This document shows, one piece after another, positions 43,570 through 56,300 of a stretch of DNA of 64,000 bases (position 1 is the stretch's first letter; the number at the start of each line of letters is the position of its first letter). Source of the stretch: Psettodes erumei (taxonomy: Eukaryota > Chordata > Actinopteri > Pleuronectiformes > Psettodidae); the NCBI GenBank assembly GCA_016785225.1, contig JAFBJZ010000110.1:62001-126000 (forward strand). Direction: 5' to 3'. The notes beneath the pieces were generated by a model. The model was not told where the DNA came from and did no database searches. It saw only the letters and a list, made by a program, of their open reading frames with translations. A program made the position numbers and the translations under genes.

Positions 43570-44760
43570 TCGGTGATTTATTTCATTATGCTTTATGAAA
43601 TTAAATTAATCAAATTAATTAAATAATCGGATTGATTTATTGGATAAATCAGTTCAATGAAACGATTAATCAACTCAATTTATTGAATTAATATAATAAT
43701 AATATATTAATAATTTAATTAAAAACGGGGCACCACCCTGTAAACCAGGGACCAAGAGCCAACCCAGTTATATCAGTCTCACGTTATAAGGGAAGGTGTG
43801 AGATCTGAGCACTGACCCTTGCCAACCAGCAATCCCTGGAGGGTATCACAAACAACCACAAGATGCAGTAGCTTCAAATATAATACGGGTTTATTCATCC
43901 ACAGTGTCAATTGGCATTAACACTTGAAATAAATAAACAACAGTAAATCTATCTACTACCACAGCAAACAACCACTACAGTAACGACCATGCACATGTAT
44001 GTGTGTGTGTGGAGCCAGAGAGAAGAAAGGGGAGGGGTGAAGCCACGTGGGTGGTCACACCAAGATGGCAGCTCCCTGCAAAGATTCAAAGTGGAGGTGT
44101 ACGTAAGTGCAAGTGTCTCCACGTGGTGTGGAGCGACAAGCCTTTTGGTCCTATGTCCACCCTTTGTTTTCACACAAGAACACGTTTGTGTGGCTGGAGG
44201 GAAAAAGAGGCAGGGGTGAAGCCACGTGGGTGGTTACACCAAGATAGCGGCTCCCCGTGAGGATCAAAGTGGAGGTGGACCCAGGTGCTAGTGTCTCCAC
44301 GTAGTGTAGAGCAACTAGCCTTTTGGTCTTGTGTACACCCTTTGTTTGCCACACGGGAACACATGTGTATGTGTGTGTTGGAGGGTAGAGAGCAGAGAGG
44401 CTCTCTACACACCAAGGCCCGCTGTGGTGCAGTGGCTCTAATTAAAGCTCAGAGATGGCAGGTTCACTCGCTCTCGCTACTCGGCAGTAGATTTTAACTC
44501 GAGTGAGTTAAAGCTAGTGGCCAGTCCTTTAACTACCGAGATTACACTCACGATCTCTGTGGCACTACAGCAACATGCTTCAGCCAACCCAGACATGTTC
44601 CAGCAGCTAACAATCACCAAGGTGACGGAGGGACGGTGTAGTCCGATCGTACAAATCAGGATTAGATTAACATACACACAAGTGAACACTTCTACACATC
44701 TGAAAAGTCTCTGCCCAGACACTACAGCCCATTGGGCTTTTTAATCCGGCCTGCCGAACT
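43570..44760 (-). mobile_element. Retroviral-like LTR B with duplicated enhancer-like unit
   Basis: Begins (plus strand) with ~150 bp of AT-rich sequence, then CGGGGCACCACCCTG at about 43726 as in LTR A, so the same family and strand. A unit of about 180 bp starting AGGGGTGAAGCCACGTGGGT occurs at 44033 and again at 44212, with a partial third near 44385. By orientation this lies in the U3 (upstream) part, where retroviral LTRs often carry direct enhancer repeats. The outer end is approximate. Confidence 0.5.
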
Positions 44761-44907
44761 TGTCTAAATTATATTATTAAATAAAATTATATTATTAAAC
44801 CTTATTCATTTGGCATTTCCCCAATAGATGGCACACTCCAAGCACATTTTGTTGGGCGTATTTACTCTCTTGGTCACACGCTTTTCCCTTTGAACCCTTC
44901 CATAATA

Positions 44908-45470
44908 ATGAGCGGACCAAAGAAAAGGAAAAAGACAGTGAGTGGCGAGTGTTTAATAAGGAGTGGACAACAAAATATGTTTTCACTGAAGTCCGATCAA
45001 CGGCTGTATGTCTGAAATGCCAAGAAATGGTTGCGGTTTTCAAAGAATACAGTATCAGGTGTCACCTTGCTACAAAGCATGCTAACTACACTAGCAAGCA
45101 GTCAATGCAAGAATGGGCAGCTACTGCTCAGAGGTTGGTGGCTAATTTACAGACTCAGCAAAAAAATTTTCATCGACAAATTGTAATTCAAGAGTCAAGT
45201 GCCAAGGCAAGTTTTTTGCTAGCATTCAAATTAACAATAGCTAGCAAGCCTTTCTCAGAAGGCGAGTTTTTTGAAAGAATGCATTATAGAGACAGCAGGT
45301 CTCTTGTGTCCAGAGAGCAAAGCCAAGTTTGTAAAAATCAGATTATCGCACAGGACATTGACTCGCCGCATGGAACTAATTGATGAAGACATAGCCAGCG
45401 AGTTAAACAAAAAGGCAGAGTCCTTTTGATTTATACTCATGGGCAATGGATGAGAGTAGAGGTAGATCTA
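44908..45470 (+). pseudogene. hAT transposase relic (GTF2IRD2/ZBED5-like)
   Basis: An ATG at 44908 opens MSGPKKRKKTVSGEC, then a frameshift leads to the main frame 44949-45383: FNKEWTTKYVFTEVRSTAVC, a BED-like finger (CLKCQEMVAVFKEYSIRCHL), ATKHANYTSKQSMQEWA, and SFLLAFKLTIASKPFSEGEF. A second frameshift follows. MELIDEDIASELNKKAE continues in another frame to about 45430 with a stop soon after. This N-terminal order matches the hAT-derived family that includes GTF2IRD2 C-terminal, ZBED5 and SCAND3-like proteins. The catalytic domain is absent. Confidence 0.75.
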
Positions 45471-47600
45471 ATGATGCTTAGCTCAAGGTAGCAAAGAAGA
45501 ACCCCAAGCAAGGCATGTCAGGCAGAAGACAAATGTGATTTTCGCCATATGAGAGACACTCCTTCTGGGAGTGCTGGAAGCTTTGGCACTTTCCATGGCA
45601 ATTATGTGAAAATAAGCTGCACAACACACTTCCCTTTACATGCTGTTGAGCATTAGGTTGTAATCTTGATTTATTAGGGATGTACGAAGACATCGACATG
45701 TTATAGGAATTGGCCTATAATGTCTTTGAAATATAACATTGGCACTGGCATAAATATTAATATTATGATGACGTGAAATGCTGATTAACTGACCGTTCAC
45801 GGACTGTTGAACTTTCCAGTTCTATGCTAATGTACCACCACAGCCCAGTGTCCAATGCACAGGTGTGCACATGTACGACATCATCATAAAACACAAACTT
45901 GTGTGGTGTGGAGGGATTTTATAGTGTTGGAGACTGTTATCAAAGTCGCTATTTACAACTGCTCAGTGACAGTTATGCCAGGAGGAGCCAAGCCCTTCAA
46001 CACTACAAATTTAATTAACCATTTTTAAGAGCCCTTGTACTGACCATTGCAACGAGGTTGTGAAGACTAAAGAGAAACAGGTACAAACAAGCGGTGGTGA
46101 TGGTCAGCAGGGAGATGCCAGTACGGAACATGACTGGACATTACTTGACATGTATGATGAAATTATGGAGGAGACTGTTCTCCCAGGTTAATATAGTTGT
46201 GTTATATTTGTATGATATGTGTGTAGGATATCCGTACTATGTGTGCTACTAATCCATTGATGAGAGATTAATAGGCAACTACTTCTCTTACTTTCTGGCA
46301 CAAGCATACGCGAGTGAAGCCACCATTCCCCAGAATGTTGGCCCTTTTTAGTACTGGATGTTTTTTTTTCATTCACCATTCACACAGTTAACTCAGAGTG
46401 AACATAGTTGAGTGATCTAACTCAGATCAGTTGTTATGGAACCCATCTCAGGGGTTATTAACTCAGAAGTCAGATTTAGGGCTCAGAGTTTGAACCTGCT
46501 TACTGTCTAATACGTCAAATAAGTGATGGAGTTTTGTGAGAATTACCTTATACAGTTCCGCAGCTATAGCTGGACTATAGCTACAGATGGACCTCACGAG
46601 GGCATTAATAGATCTACCCCCGAAGCATCAATTATGAACCTTGGCATCAAAGAGGTCTGCACTGTAGTGGGGGCTCCAGCAAGTGGCAGCATACCCAGAC
46701 ACAGCATTTAGGCCAGTTTAAAGAAGCCGCTCATTTACTTTAATAACTCAATAAAAGCACCACAAAAAGTTATCTTGCTGGTGTCTTATTCTGTCAGTGA
46801 AAAGACATAAGGTCAATATTATTCCAAAGTATATTTTCTTCAAAAAACAAGTAAATATATTAGTTAAAATTAATTAAGATCAGACAATTAATTTTTTTTT
46901 TGATTATAGAGCAAGGCATTGCAAAATGTATTAATTTTGGTGTATTATAGATACTAAATAACTATAAGTTCATGATTGTACTTGTTTCAACCTTATTTCT
47001 ACTTTTTAAAATTTTTTTTGAGAAAGTAAGAAAGTTCTTTTTTGCTTATAGAAACTTTTGCTTACCACAGTTTGTTTTGTTTGTTTTTTTGGTACTTACT
47101 GTGGAATTTATAGGTTCAATGTAATACTTGTAACATTTAATTTACTTCTCAGTCATGACATGCAACACAGAGAATTTATGACATATGCCCACTGATACGG
47201 TTTAAAAGGTACTGTACATGCAATATTTTACTCTCCATACCTATCCTTTTTTTCCAGGAGTCATGCCCCCAAACCCCCCATGCCCAGCTCAGTTTTTGGA
47301 CTTTGGTAGTTGCATGGAGACAGACATTTTCAAAATGTCAGGTCAGAGTAGAGAAATGTGTAACACCTTTTTTGAATTTGAATCTTTAATATACAGTATT
47401 AAGGAGTATAGAGACGTATTATTCCTACACACACGTGTGGGCAGAGATGCACACATACGGAGTGTAGTATGACAGTAAGATGTTGAGTTTTTTTTACATT
47501 GTGCAGCAGCAAATACTGGCTCAGTAAACAACTGAATGAAGACTCTTCACATAGCTCATAAAATTTTCCAAGTTTAATAGTTAAAGAATGAAAAAACACC
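45471..47600. other. Unassigned stretch with a possible BED-finger scrap
   Basis: 45970-46060 (+) contains GGAKPFNTTNLINHF in one frame, similar to the histidine half of ZBED4/6-type BED fingers (FNTTNLI-H). The cysteine half is not readable, so this is only a hint of another hAT relic. The rest is AT-rich and unassigned. Confidence 0.35.
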
Positions 47601-50600
47601 TAAATGTTTTTGTCGTCATATACAGACCATGATTTGGCACAAAATCCTCCACAGTCACTCCTACAAGCAAAGTCACAGAGGCACTTTCATCACAAGCAGG
47701 GCAACTGTGAGCCAGTCAGTCTATGTAGACACTGAGGAGCCTGGAGATCAGAAACAGCCATACACACCAGGGACTCCAGCCACCATCTCAGATTCCCACA
47801 AGCCTCAGCTGGGAAAAGCAACATTTCTTCTGATCTTGTTAAGTGTTTTGAGTGTAGGGGGATGGGGTGGAGGGTCTGTCCAGAGATTAGGTGAGATGGA
47901 CAGTACTGACTTCCTCTGTGGCACTCAGCATGGACAGTCCACAATCATGTTTTATTGTTTTCTTTTATTTAGACAAACCCAAATAAAAGGCACATAAAAC
48001 ATTGAGCATATGTTTACATAATTATTCTCAATGGACATACATTTAAAAAAAATGTAGGAATGTTTTACCTTTCTGCTAATCAGAAAGCTTAGCCTTTATA
48101 TATACAAAAATTACCATTGTTAATGTTCTAATACAAAAAGATTTATAAAAAGTAATTTTTTTCTTGCATGTGTCTGTCATAACTAAAGTTCTCTGAACTA
48201 AATGTTTTTGTTTTTGTTTTTTTTTTACAAAGGTATACATTCATTTGCCTTCACATCTGCCAAATTCATCATACAAATGTCACAGAAAATAAAAATAAAA
48301 ATCATCTTGCAAATCATTTGGCCAAATAAATGGTTTGTTTTTCACATTAGGTTAGAGTCAAATTAAAAACTTAAACAACCTGGTTAAATGTCTCTGATAC
48401 ATTTACATGACCTTGACTTAAATTAATTAATTCATGTTTCAAGGTTGTTCCTGAAGTACAAAAGAACTTCACAATCCTTAGGTTTAAAAGAAGGAATTCA
48501 AAAACAAAAAGCTAAGTTTGGTTGCCAGACCTGTGGGGCCCTCAGCCGTCTGATCTGATGAAGGTTTCTTTCACAAGACTATTCCATCACACAGCACAGG
48601 AAGCATCAAAGTGTGGAAAAGTCTTGCAAAGTATTTCAGGCACACTTGTTTACAGCCACTGGAGAAGGACAAATGACACCACACACTTCCTTTCATCCTA
48701 ATTTTTTTAGTGTTTTGTTTTCATAAGAAGTCACTAGCCTTCTAATATGGTTGTTGAACTCAAACCTACTTCAGACAAGCTCAATCATCCACATGCAACA
48801 TTGGAAAAAAAGAAAACAAAGACGGGAAATGAATCCATTTCCAAGATCATAATGCCAGAGCACAATGCAGAGCATTTCCCTTGGTGGACAGAGTTGGCAT
48901 GCATACAATGAAATTAATTGGCCACACATTTGGACCAAACTGCAGATGTGGCCAGGTGAACTGTAAAACAAACAGCAATCATTGTCTCATTCCATCAAAC
49001 TGAAATGCCCTTGTTAAGTACCACTCTTGTAATGTGCACATTCTACAGGTTTGGCGCAAGTGCTTCAGAGTTTCTGCACCGAAAAAGGCCCTTTACTACA
49101 AACAGGCTTCACATTTCCAAACTAATTCTCTCACACACTCACTCACACAGACACACACGCGCACGCACGCACACACACACACAGAACTGTTGGTCAGTGT
49201 ACGAGCCACGAGCAGGAACTGTTGGGGCTGAGATCACAAAAGACACTTGTTCCCATGTTGGCCGACTTGGTTCAGTCACTGCCCTGATGTGTGTTTTGTA
49301 AACCTGCTGTTAAACACTCAACTGCTGCCTCACCACAGCCCTCACATACAGACTCTAAGCAGGGCTGCTGCAATTTTTCTCCCTCTTCTCCATTCATGCA
49401 AGATGTGGTTACATGCATTTTAAAACATCCCACAATTAAAGCCTCAAATAAAATGTTGACATCATGTCACAGCATCTGAAACTCCTTTCTGATGTCACAA
49501 TCCGAGGAGCTGCATCTGAAAATTGGTTGTAACTTTCCAAAACAGACCATCCAACAAACTTTTTGCAGCAATTGGCCCTGTGGGTTCTCTTCATTCTTCA
49601 CACAATTCCTGTCATTTTTTGTCAACAACTGTGTGAGTAGTACTCCCCATTTGTATAATACATGGCATTGAGAGTACCGATGTCTCTTGAGAGAGCTGAG
49701 TTGAAGAGGCAAATCCCAAATGAGTTAACTTCAAGACCCCATTCACGTCCCTGTCCATTTAGCTAAATCCTATGATTCTTTTTTTAGGAGGAAATGTTTA
49801 CCTAGCAGCATCAAATGCTGATGGGATTGTACATCTACCACGTCTATTGCTTTGACACAGCATGCACTCCAAAGCGAGTTGATGGATTTGCTTAAAGCAG
49901 GCAGCTTTGTTTGGAGGGCAAGAATTCATAGTCCTGTGCTCTCGTATTAGCTTTCATATAAGTTTCATGTAACAGGCCTGGTGACTTTGCAATTGCCCAT
50001 CCTGCCCAATCTCTCTCAAACTCAGATAGTGGGTGCTGCCTCCCATGTTTGAATGGGGGCTCGTGTACTCTGGCCCATTCTGGTACATGTATGAAAACTC
50101 CTGTATACAGTAACAGAGCTGAGGAGCTGGAACTTGTAGTGGCAAGAGTGGGAAAACAAGACCTCCTTTGTGATCACAGCCTCAATCCAGTAAAGATAAG
50201 TTGCCAGGATGAAAAGCAATAAAATAACCATTACAACCAAACTATGAGCTATGCAAGTTAGGGCTACGGAGAAAATTGAGAGGTAAAAGGACAAGGCTGG
50301 AATTCTTTTGTCTCTTTATGATAACTAATAATTTCCCTGAAGAAGCTCCAACCAACAACGCGTGTGTCCTGCTGACAGGTGTGCTCTGCAGCTACAGCCT
50401 GATAATGCTAACACTGAGCCACACTGCTGACAAGAACACGAGCACTGTGGCCTCCCATGAGGGGAAGACATTGAACTCAGCATTCACCTCAGTGGCCGCT
50501 CCATGTGGTTCAATAGTGTTTGGACAGCAGGGGAGTTCTGTGGTACTGGAAGCATAACATGTATCAGACTGGAGCTTAACAGGTGATACTGTTTGCAGGA

Positions 50601-51590
50601 TCAGTTGTTGGTTTTTTGGCCTTTTGTGAGATTTGAGGATAATAAAAAGAAAAGGATGCCGGTCTGGTCCTTTCATTAGTCCCTGCTCATTTCTCTGTCC
50701 TCGCCAGGATGGACGGCCACCTCATTGGAAACATCGTTCTTGCATTGCTAGCCTGTGTTAAGTAGAGTGGTTCACTCTCTCACAGGTAAAAGGCAATAAA
50801 ATAGTGTTTCATATTTACAAAGAAACGGTCAGTGTGTACATTGTTGAACATGGATTTTAAAAGACTATTCTCAGTAACCTTCCTGAGTTTGACTGACAGT
50901 GATGGGATCCTATAACTGCTAAACCATTTACCCAACTGAACATACCACTACATCTGAGACTGCTTTTGTAGCACAGGGTGTGAATAAGCTCTACAGTTAA
51001 AAAGTCCTCAGTAATCAAAATTTAAAATCATTTGACTTTTTATAATACTGCCATATTAAAGGCAAATCTGAGGGGAGACATTTCCACTTAGCTGTACCTT
51101 CGACTGTCATGTCCTGATATAAATACATATAAACATTTCCAAACAAATGTCACAGATAAAGTTGTGTAGAACATCCAGCAGTGAGGAGTGACTGGTTTTC
51201 CAGCAATTTTAACATATGGGCATGAGGGGAGTCGATGGTTGATGGATGTAAACAGCCAATGAGCCAGCAGTTAAATCCACTATAACACTCACCCTTTTCC
51301 AAAATGGAAGATTTTTTGTACTTAAAATGTTAAAATACATTAACTATTAAATACTGACAAGTCCACTAAAATAACAATAGAAAAAAAGAACATGAAACCA
51401 AATTTGCCTCAAGATGAAGCATTTAAGAACAACTCTGGCAATACAGTTCCACTGAAGGAGTTGTTTAGAAATGCCTATGTTATGGTTAAGTTATCAAGCA
51501 TCACCCAAGTTTGAGCTGAGGAAATCATTTTTACAAGACATACACTGTCCTTCAGCGGCTAAACAGAGATGAAAGAATTTTGGAAAAAAG
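47601..51590. other. Non-coding stretch downstream of vezf1
   Basis: No gene recognised on either strand. Two AATAAA signals lie on the minus strand at 47951-47956 and 47964-47969, and a (CA)/(GCAC) microsatellite at about 49130-49183. Some of this could be a long vezf1 3' UTR, but the sequence alone does not show it. Confidence 0.4.
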
Positions 51591-51597
51591 CCTCTCA

Positions 51598-52083
51598 AGA
51601 TGTTTTCACACCTGTTTGTTGTTTGCTCTGGTCTGAACCAGTTAATGAGTTGGAGTATAGTCAGTGTTTTTGTTTTTTTTCTTTTCACACACAAAAAAAT
51701 CAGGCAAACCAAAATGCATCATTACAAACTTTCACTCCACTTATTGGTCAGATATGTCTGAGGCAGGAGCAAGAAAGTAAACACAGGAAGAGGGTACCTT
51801 GTTCCTCACTGCTAGTTCAAATGAAACCTTGGTGCGTTCTCTTGTTACTTCTACTACATAAACTGCTGCAGCAGCTTGTGTTCGCTGCCACATCCCAAAA
51901 TGCAAAGCACACCTGGCTACGCAAGCCAATGAGCTCAAACCTGCAGAGGTTTTTACCACAAATGAATGCCTTCCGAATTTGTTTGGGACCGAGACATCAC
52001 CTCCTCAAACAAATCCCTAGGGGGGACATGAACAACAGTCTGATGTAACTGGAATAAAAAGTGCAAGTGTGAAAACACCCTAA
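51598..52083. mobile_element. MITE with GTGTTTTCACAC-type inverted ends
   Basis: Left end GATGTTTTCACACCTG, right end (inverted) GGTGTTTTCACACTTGC; about 485 bp apart and with no coding capacity. The superfamily is not assigned because no target duplication is certain. Confidence 0.5.
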
Positions 52084-52261
52084 GACGGTTCGCCTCTCCA
52101 GAGCACATTGAGTGTTTGCTGCAATGAACCAGCTGTGGAAAAAGAAAGAAATACAAACAAAATATGGGTGAACACACAGCAGCTGAAAATGTAAGAACTG
52201 CCCAATAACTGAATCCTTGTAAAAGAAAACTCTTTTGGGTGAAATGAAAAGGTTATGAGAC

Positions 52262-52265
<4 letters not shown>

Positions 52266-52348
<83 letters not shown>
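52266..52348. repeat. (GT)n(AT)n microsatellite
   Basis: About 44 bp of GT repeats followed directly by about 38 bp of AT repeats. Confidence 0.95.
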
Positions 52349-52352
<4 letters not shown>

Positions 52353-53008
52353 CACTTTACAATGCTGCGATAAGTAGCATTATTATTGCAACACACTTAA
52401 TTGATAATGTCATCCCTTATCTAAATGCTGCTTAAAGGTTTTCGGTTTCTTTCAAAATATTTAATTCAGTGGGAAACACTGTACTTAGAAAATCTTTGGT
52501 ATATAATTGTCATTTACACAAAATATGTGTATCTCAAGGGACCATGTTGTGTCAAAGAAGCTGTCTGTGACACAAACATAATTTGGGTAGCCAAGGTAAC
52601 AACGCTGATCTTGTCATGAGACATTATTCCTGACTTTGGAGATGGTAATTTGACAAAATAATCTGAACATCAGGACTATTCACTCTCTTTTTCAGAGCTT
52701 TCAACGGTGCATTGTGTCCTGATACTTAAATTACAATGCTCCACTCCACCCACACCCTTTGTTGACCAAATGACCATACTTAGATCATGCAATGACAACT
52801 CTACAACAACTACAAATACAAATGAATGACAAATTTTGCCACAATAGTGTCTCCTGAAAATAACAAATGTTGGTTTCTCTCTTTGTGGTTGTGCTAAATT
52901 AATTATCACCTTTTCTCATTTAGAGGGTCACTTTTACAAGGACGTGGAAGGATGGTCTATTATTGGGCAGTTAAAACATTACCTGCTGTTCCATAGGCTA
53001 AGAACGCT

Positions 53009-53376
53009 CTACCAAGGAGGGGAGGAAGGCAGAACTTGGGATAGAAAAGGCATGCTCTCCATGGGCCTCATGGCAATGTTAAGCGGCCCTGTGATATTCA
53101 TGGGCATGGGAGTGGTGATAGCAACTGGGTGGGCGATATTCATGTGCGCCGTTGTCGGTATGTTGACAGAGGCCAGGTTCACAGGTCCGGTGATGGTGAC
53201 GGGGTGCTGCAGGTTGACCGGTGACGTGATATTGACCGTGGTGGTGGCGATGTTCATCTGAGCAGAGATGGTGACAGGGTTGCTGGTGTTGCAGATGCGG
53301 TTCACAGAGGAAGTGATGGCTGCAGAGTTGGTGACTGGCGTCGTGGTGGCCGAGTTGTTGTGCACGCTGTTGGCAT
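53009..53376 (-). CDS. vezf1: vezf1 coding exon 6 (last coding exon)
   Basis: 368 nt with acceptor TTGTAACACAG; stop TAG at 53009-53011. Encodes the Asn/Thr/Pro-rich tail with repeats such as NITSPVNL, HPVTITGPVNL, NIAHPVAITTP and the conserved terminal block MRPMESMPFL. The 3' UTR continues below 53009; its end is not determined. Confidence 0.92.
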
Positions 53377-56300
53377 CTGTGTTACAAAAGACAGGAGAGT
53401 ACACTGAGGGCTGGTTAGCCTTTTACACACACAACCCCTCCAAAACAAGGAAAGCCAACAGCTCTCTCAGTTCCTTGGCTGCTTAGCTGGGTCACTGAAA
53501 CTGGCAATACATTATTCATACATTATATGATAAAATTGTTGAAAAAATACCTACCTTTGTGAGAGTTGTCAATTAGGACTTGGAAGGAGTTATTTAAAAT
53601 CTCTCCTACCGTCAACTCACCTGAGGGGTAAATTCAAAAAGCAGGATCAATAGACTAACCAGCTAACTGTGTGTAGATTTAACTCAAAACTTTCATTTGA
53701 AACAGCAACACAATTATCAAGGACATCTTAAGATCTGTGTGTGCCTAAGACTGGATTCACACTACACTGCAGGACTGCCAATCTGACCATCTCAGCCAAT
53801 CTCAATCTTCATCAGACATGTTTAGTTTACTTAAAATGAGTAGTTGTGAATAAGAAGTGGTTGAAAAAGACAGACATGACAGTTGGGTAATGCAACATGG
53901 CTTTTGATGTCAAGTCAGGTAGTGTGCATCTAGCCCACATGTTATGGTCCAGTTTGTGGTTACTTGAAATGATCTACTGATCCTGCTTCATGAAATTTAA
54001 CCTTACATCGCCTACATCTTCAAAACTGAAGATCCTCAGAGGAAAGAATGTACAATGTGAAGAAAAACTGGCCACTTAGATGGTTGAGTGTTAAGGGGTT
54101 TCTGCTACTTGCTACTGGATTACCTTTTCGTGGCCCTGAGTGGTTCCACTGCCAGTCACTTATGCCTATTCAGAAATACAGACACATATGGGGTTACAAG
54201 ATCACAGGGCAGCAGTGCTATCATCTGGGAGTCATCTTCAACAGCTGTATATATGTGGCCTGTTAAAATAGTTACTTTTTAGTGATGTCAGAAAAACAAG
54301 AAACTGTGTTTCTTTGATTAGCTACTGTATCTCTGACACCCAAGTCAGAATACGAAATACAGACTGTAATCACTGTGTGATTGAAGGTATTTGGGGCATA
54401 TAAATGGTTGAATTTAGCAGATTTCGCAGAAGATGATTTACTAATGTCTATAATGCAGGAGCAGTCAGCATCATTTCAAATGGAGAGATTGCTTTGGTAA
54501 CTGGATGATATATAAACACACACACAACACAGAATGCTATCACCAAAATGACTCACTGTGCATTTCTTTAGCCGTTTAGACATTTAATGTTGGATTCCTG
54601 AGTCACCTGTTCTTTGTATGAGTGTGGCACCGATGTTTTTTTTTTCTCCTCTCTGCCTGGTGAACACCCATACCTGACTAAATCCATTCCCCTGGCTGGA
54701 ACATGGGCTTTGACTCTAAAATGTGTAGTACCTTCACTCACAGTCCCCACGCTGGGGTTACACATGAAGAGTCGAGCAATGCTCAGCTGTGCATGGTGGA
54801 GGACCCCTGAGCAAAACTGACAATATAAAGCTTGTTTCTGATTATTATTTAAGGCCAACAAAACCAAATGAATGTTTCAGAAGCAAGTATGGAGAGCCAA
54901 ACCACACGAGGAACAAACCTAGGAGCAAATGAAACGAGTAACGGGTTTAAAGTTTAGTATTGTGTGTGGTCTAATGGTCAAAGCACACTTTTCACTGATG
55001 TGTTTGAACTGAAAGTATGCGTATTAAATGGCACCAATGACAACTCTTTGTGTTAGATGAGCTGCAGACTTATCGGGAGCAATGGACTGACACCAATAAA
55101 GACGAAACACAGGAGCTACTGCCCAGTTTAAGAAAAAAGTCAGGTAGGCATTTACTTCATCTCACGTCCATCCCTTGTCTGGAGATTACTTTCAACTCAG
55201 AGTAGGACTAGAAACTAGAGTGCCATGAGCAACACATCTGAAGGACTAAAAAGGTACAGTCAGGTACAGAGGCAAAATGACAGAAACTGCACCTTATGCA
55301 CCTGACTGAATGTTGTGAGAACAGTCACTAGTGTCCCATCCATACTGGATAGCTCAGAGCTGTATCAGGAGTTTGTTTTTTCTAAAAAACAAAACAAAAA
55401 AAAAACCTTTAATCCTGCATGAAAAAACAGCAGTTGTGGTTACATGAGGACTTCATTTTGTGATGTTTACTGTCTTTTTAGTCTTATTATCAACTTTGTT
55501 TGTTACATTTTGTTCAACTTCATTCAAAGGAATTTCAAAAGAATATAAACCAGTGGTGTTTCCCCCAGCCAATAAAATCACACTGGGCATTTCACCACAA
55601 AATATGTGTTGGCTCAGTATGCAGCATGTGGAGCAATCTTTACTTTTTGAACATTTTGAACATGCCATCAAAACTACTAATCACTGAAGGTTGATGAAAT
55701 CAACCACTGAGAGAGCTGACTCTTACTCTTACTCCTTGACCAAAACACATAATTATTGTTATCAGCTTCTCTTCTCTTCTTTGGCCTTGGGCTTCAGTAT
55801 GAATTAGTTTTGAATCACAATTAGAGTAGAGTAGAATTTGAAACAGTTTATAATGGTACTCTCCAAATAGTATTGATAGTATTTTACAAAAGAGTGTTTT
55901 TTTATTGACGAATGTAGGCGCCACCACTGATATGTGACAATGAACCCGATGGGTTTTACGTTAATCAGAAAACATTTGCGGTCAGTGGGCGAGTTATGTA
56001 GTCCATACACTTTGCACACTATACGTGTCAGATTGAACTTGAGAACTGTTGGATACTGTAAGTGTTGAATGAAACTGTGCAGCTGTGTGGCCTACCTTTA
56101 CAGGGGTTGTTAAAGCTGGCCTGGCCGTGCGTCTTGAGGTGACTTGTGATGTAGGCAGCACTGAGCATTTTGCCACATATGTTGCAGGTCACTTTGCCCT
56201 CATGCCTGATCATATGGGAGCGTAGACGGTCTTTGGTAGCAAAGGCGGAGGTACAGGCCTGAAGAAAAAAACAGTTTCTACTTCCTCTGAACACCTGAGG

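Noticed and set aside
47218..47997. Moderate ORFs at 47218-47472 and 47629-47997
   Set aside because: No domain, no splice support and no similarity I can name; length is expected by chance.
53009..53486. Plus-strand ORFs rich in Val/Met/Gly opposite the vezf1 last exon
   Set aside because: Antisense shadows of the Asn/Thr/Pro-rich repeats.
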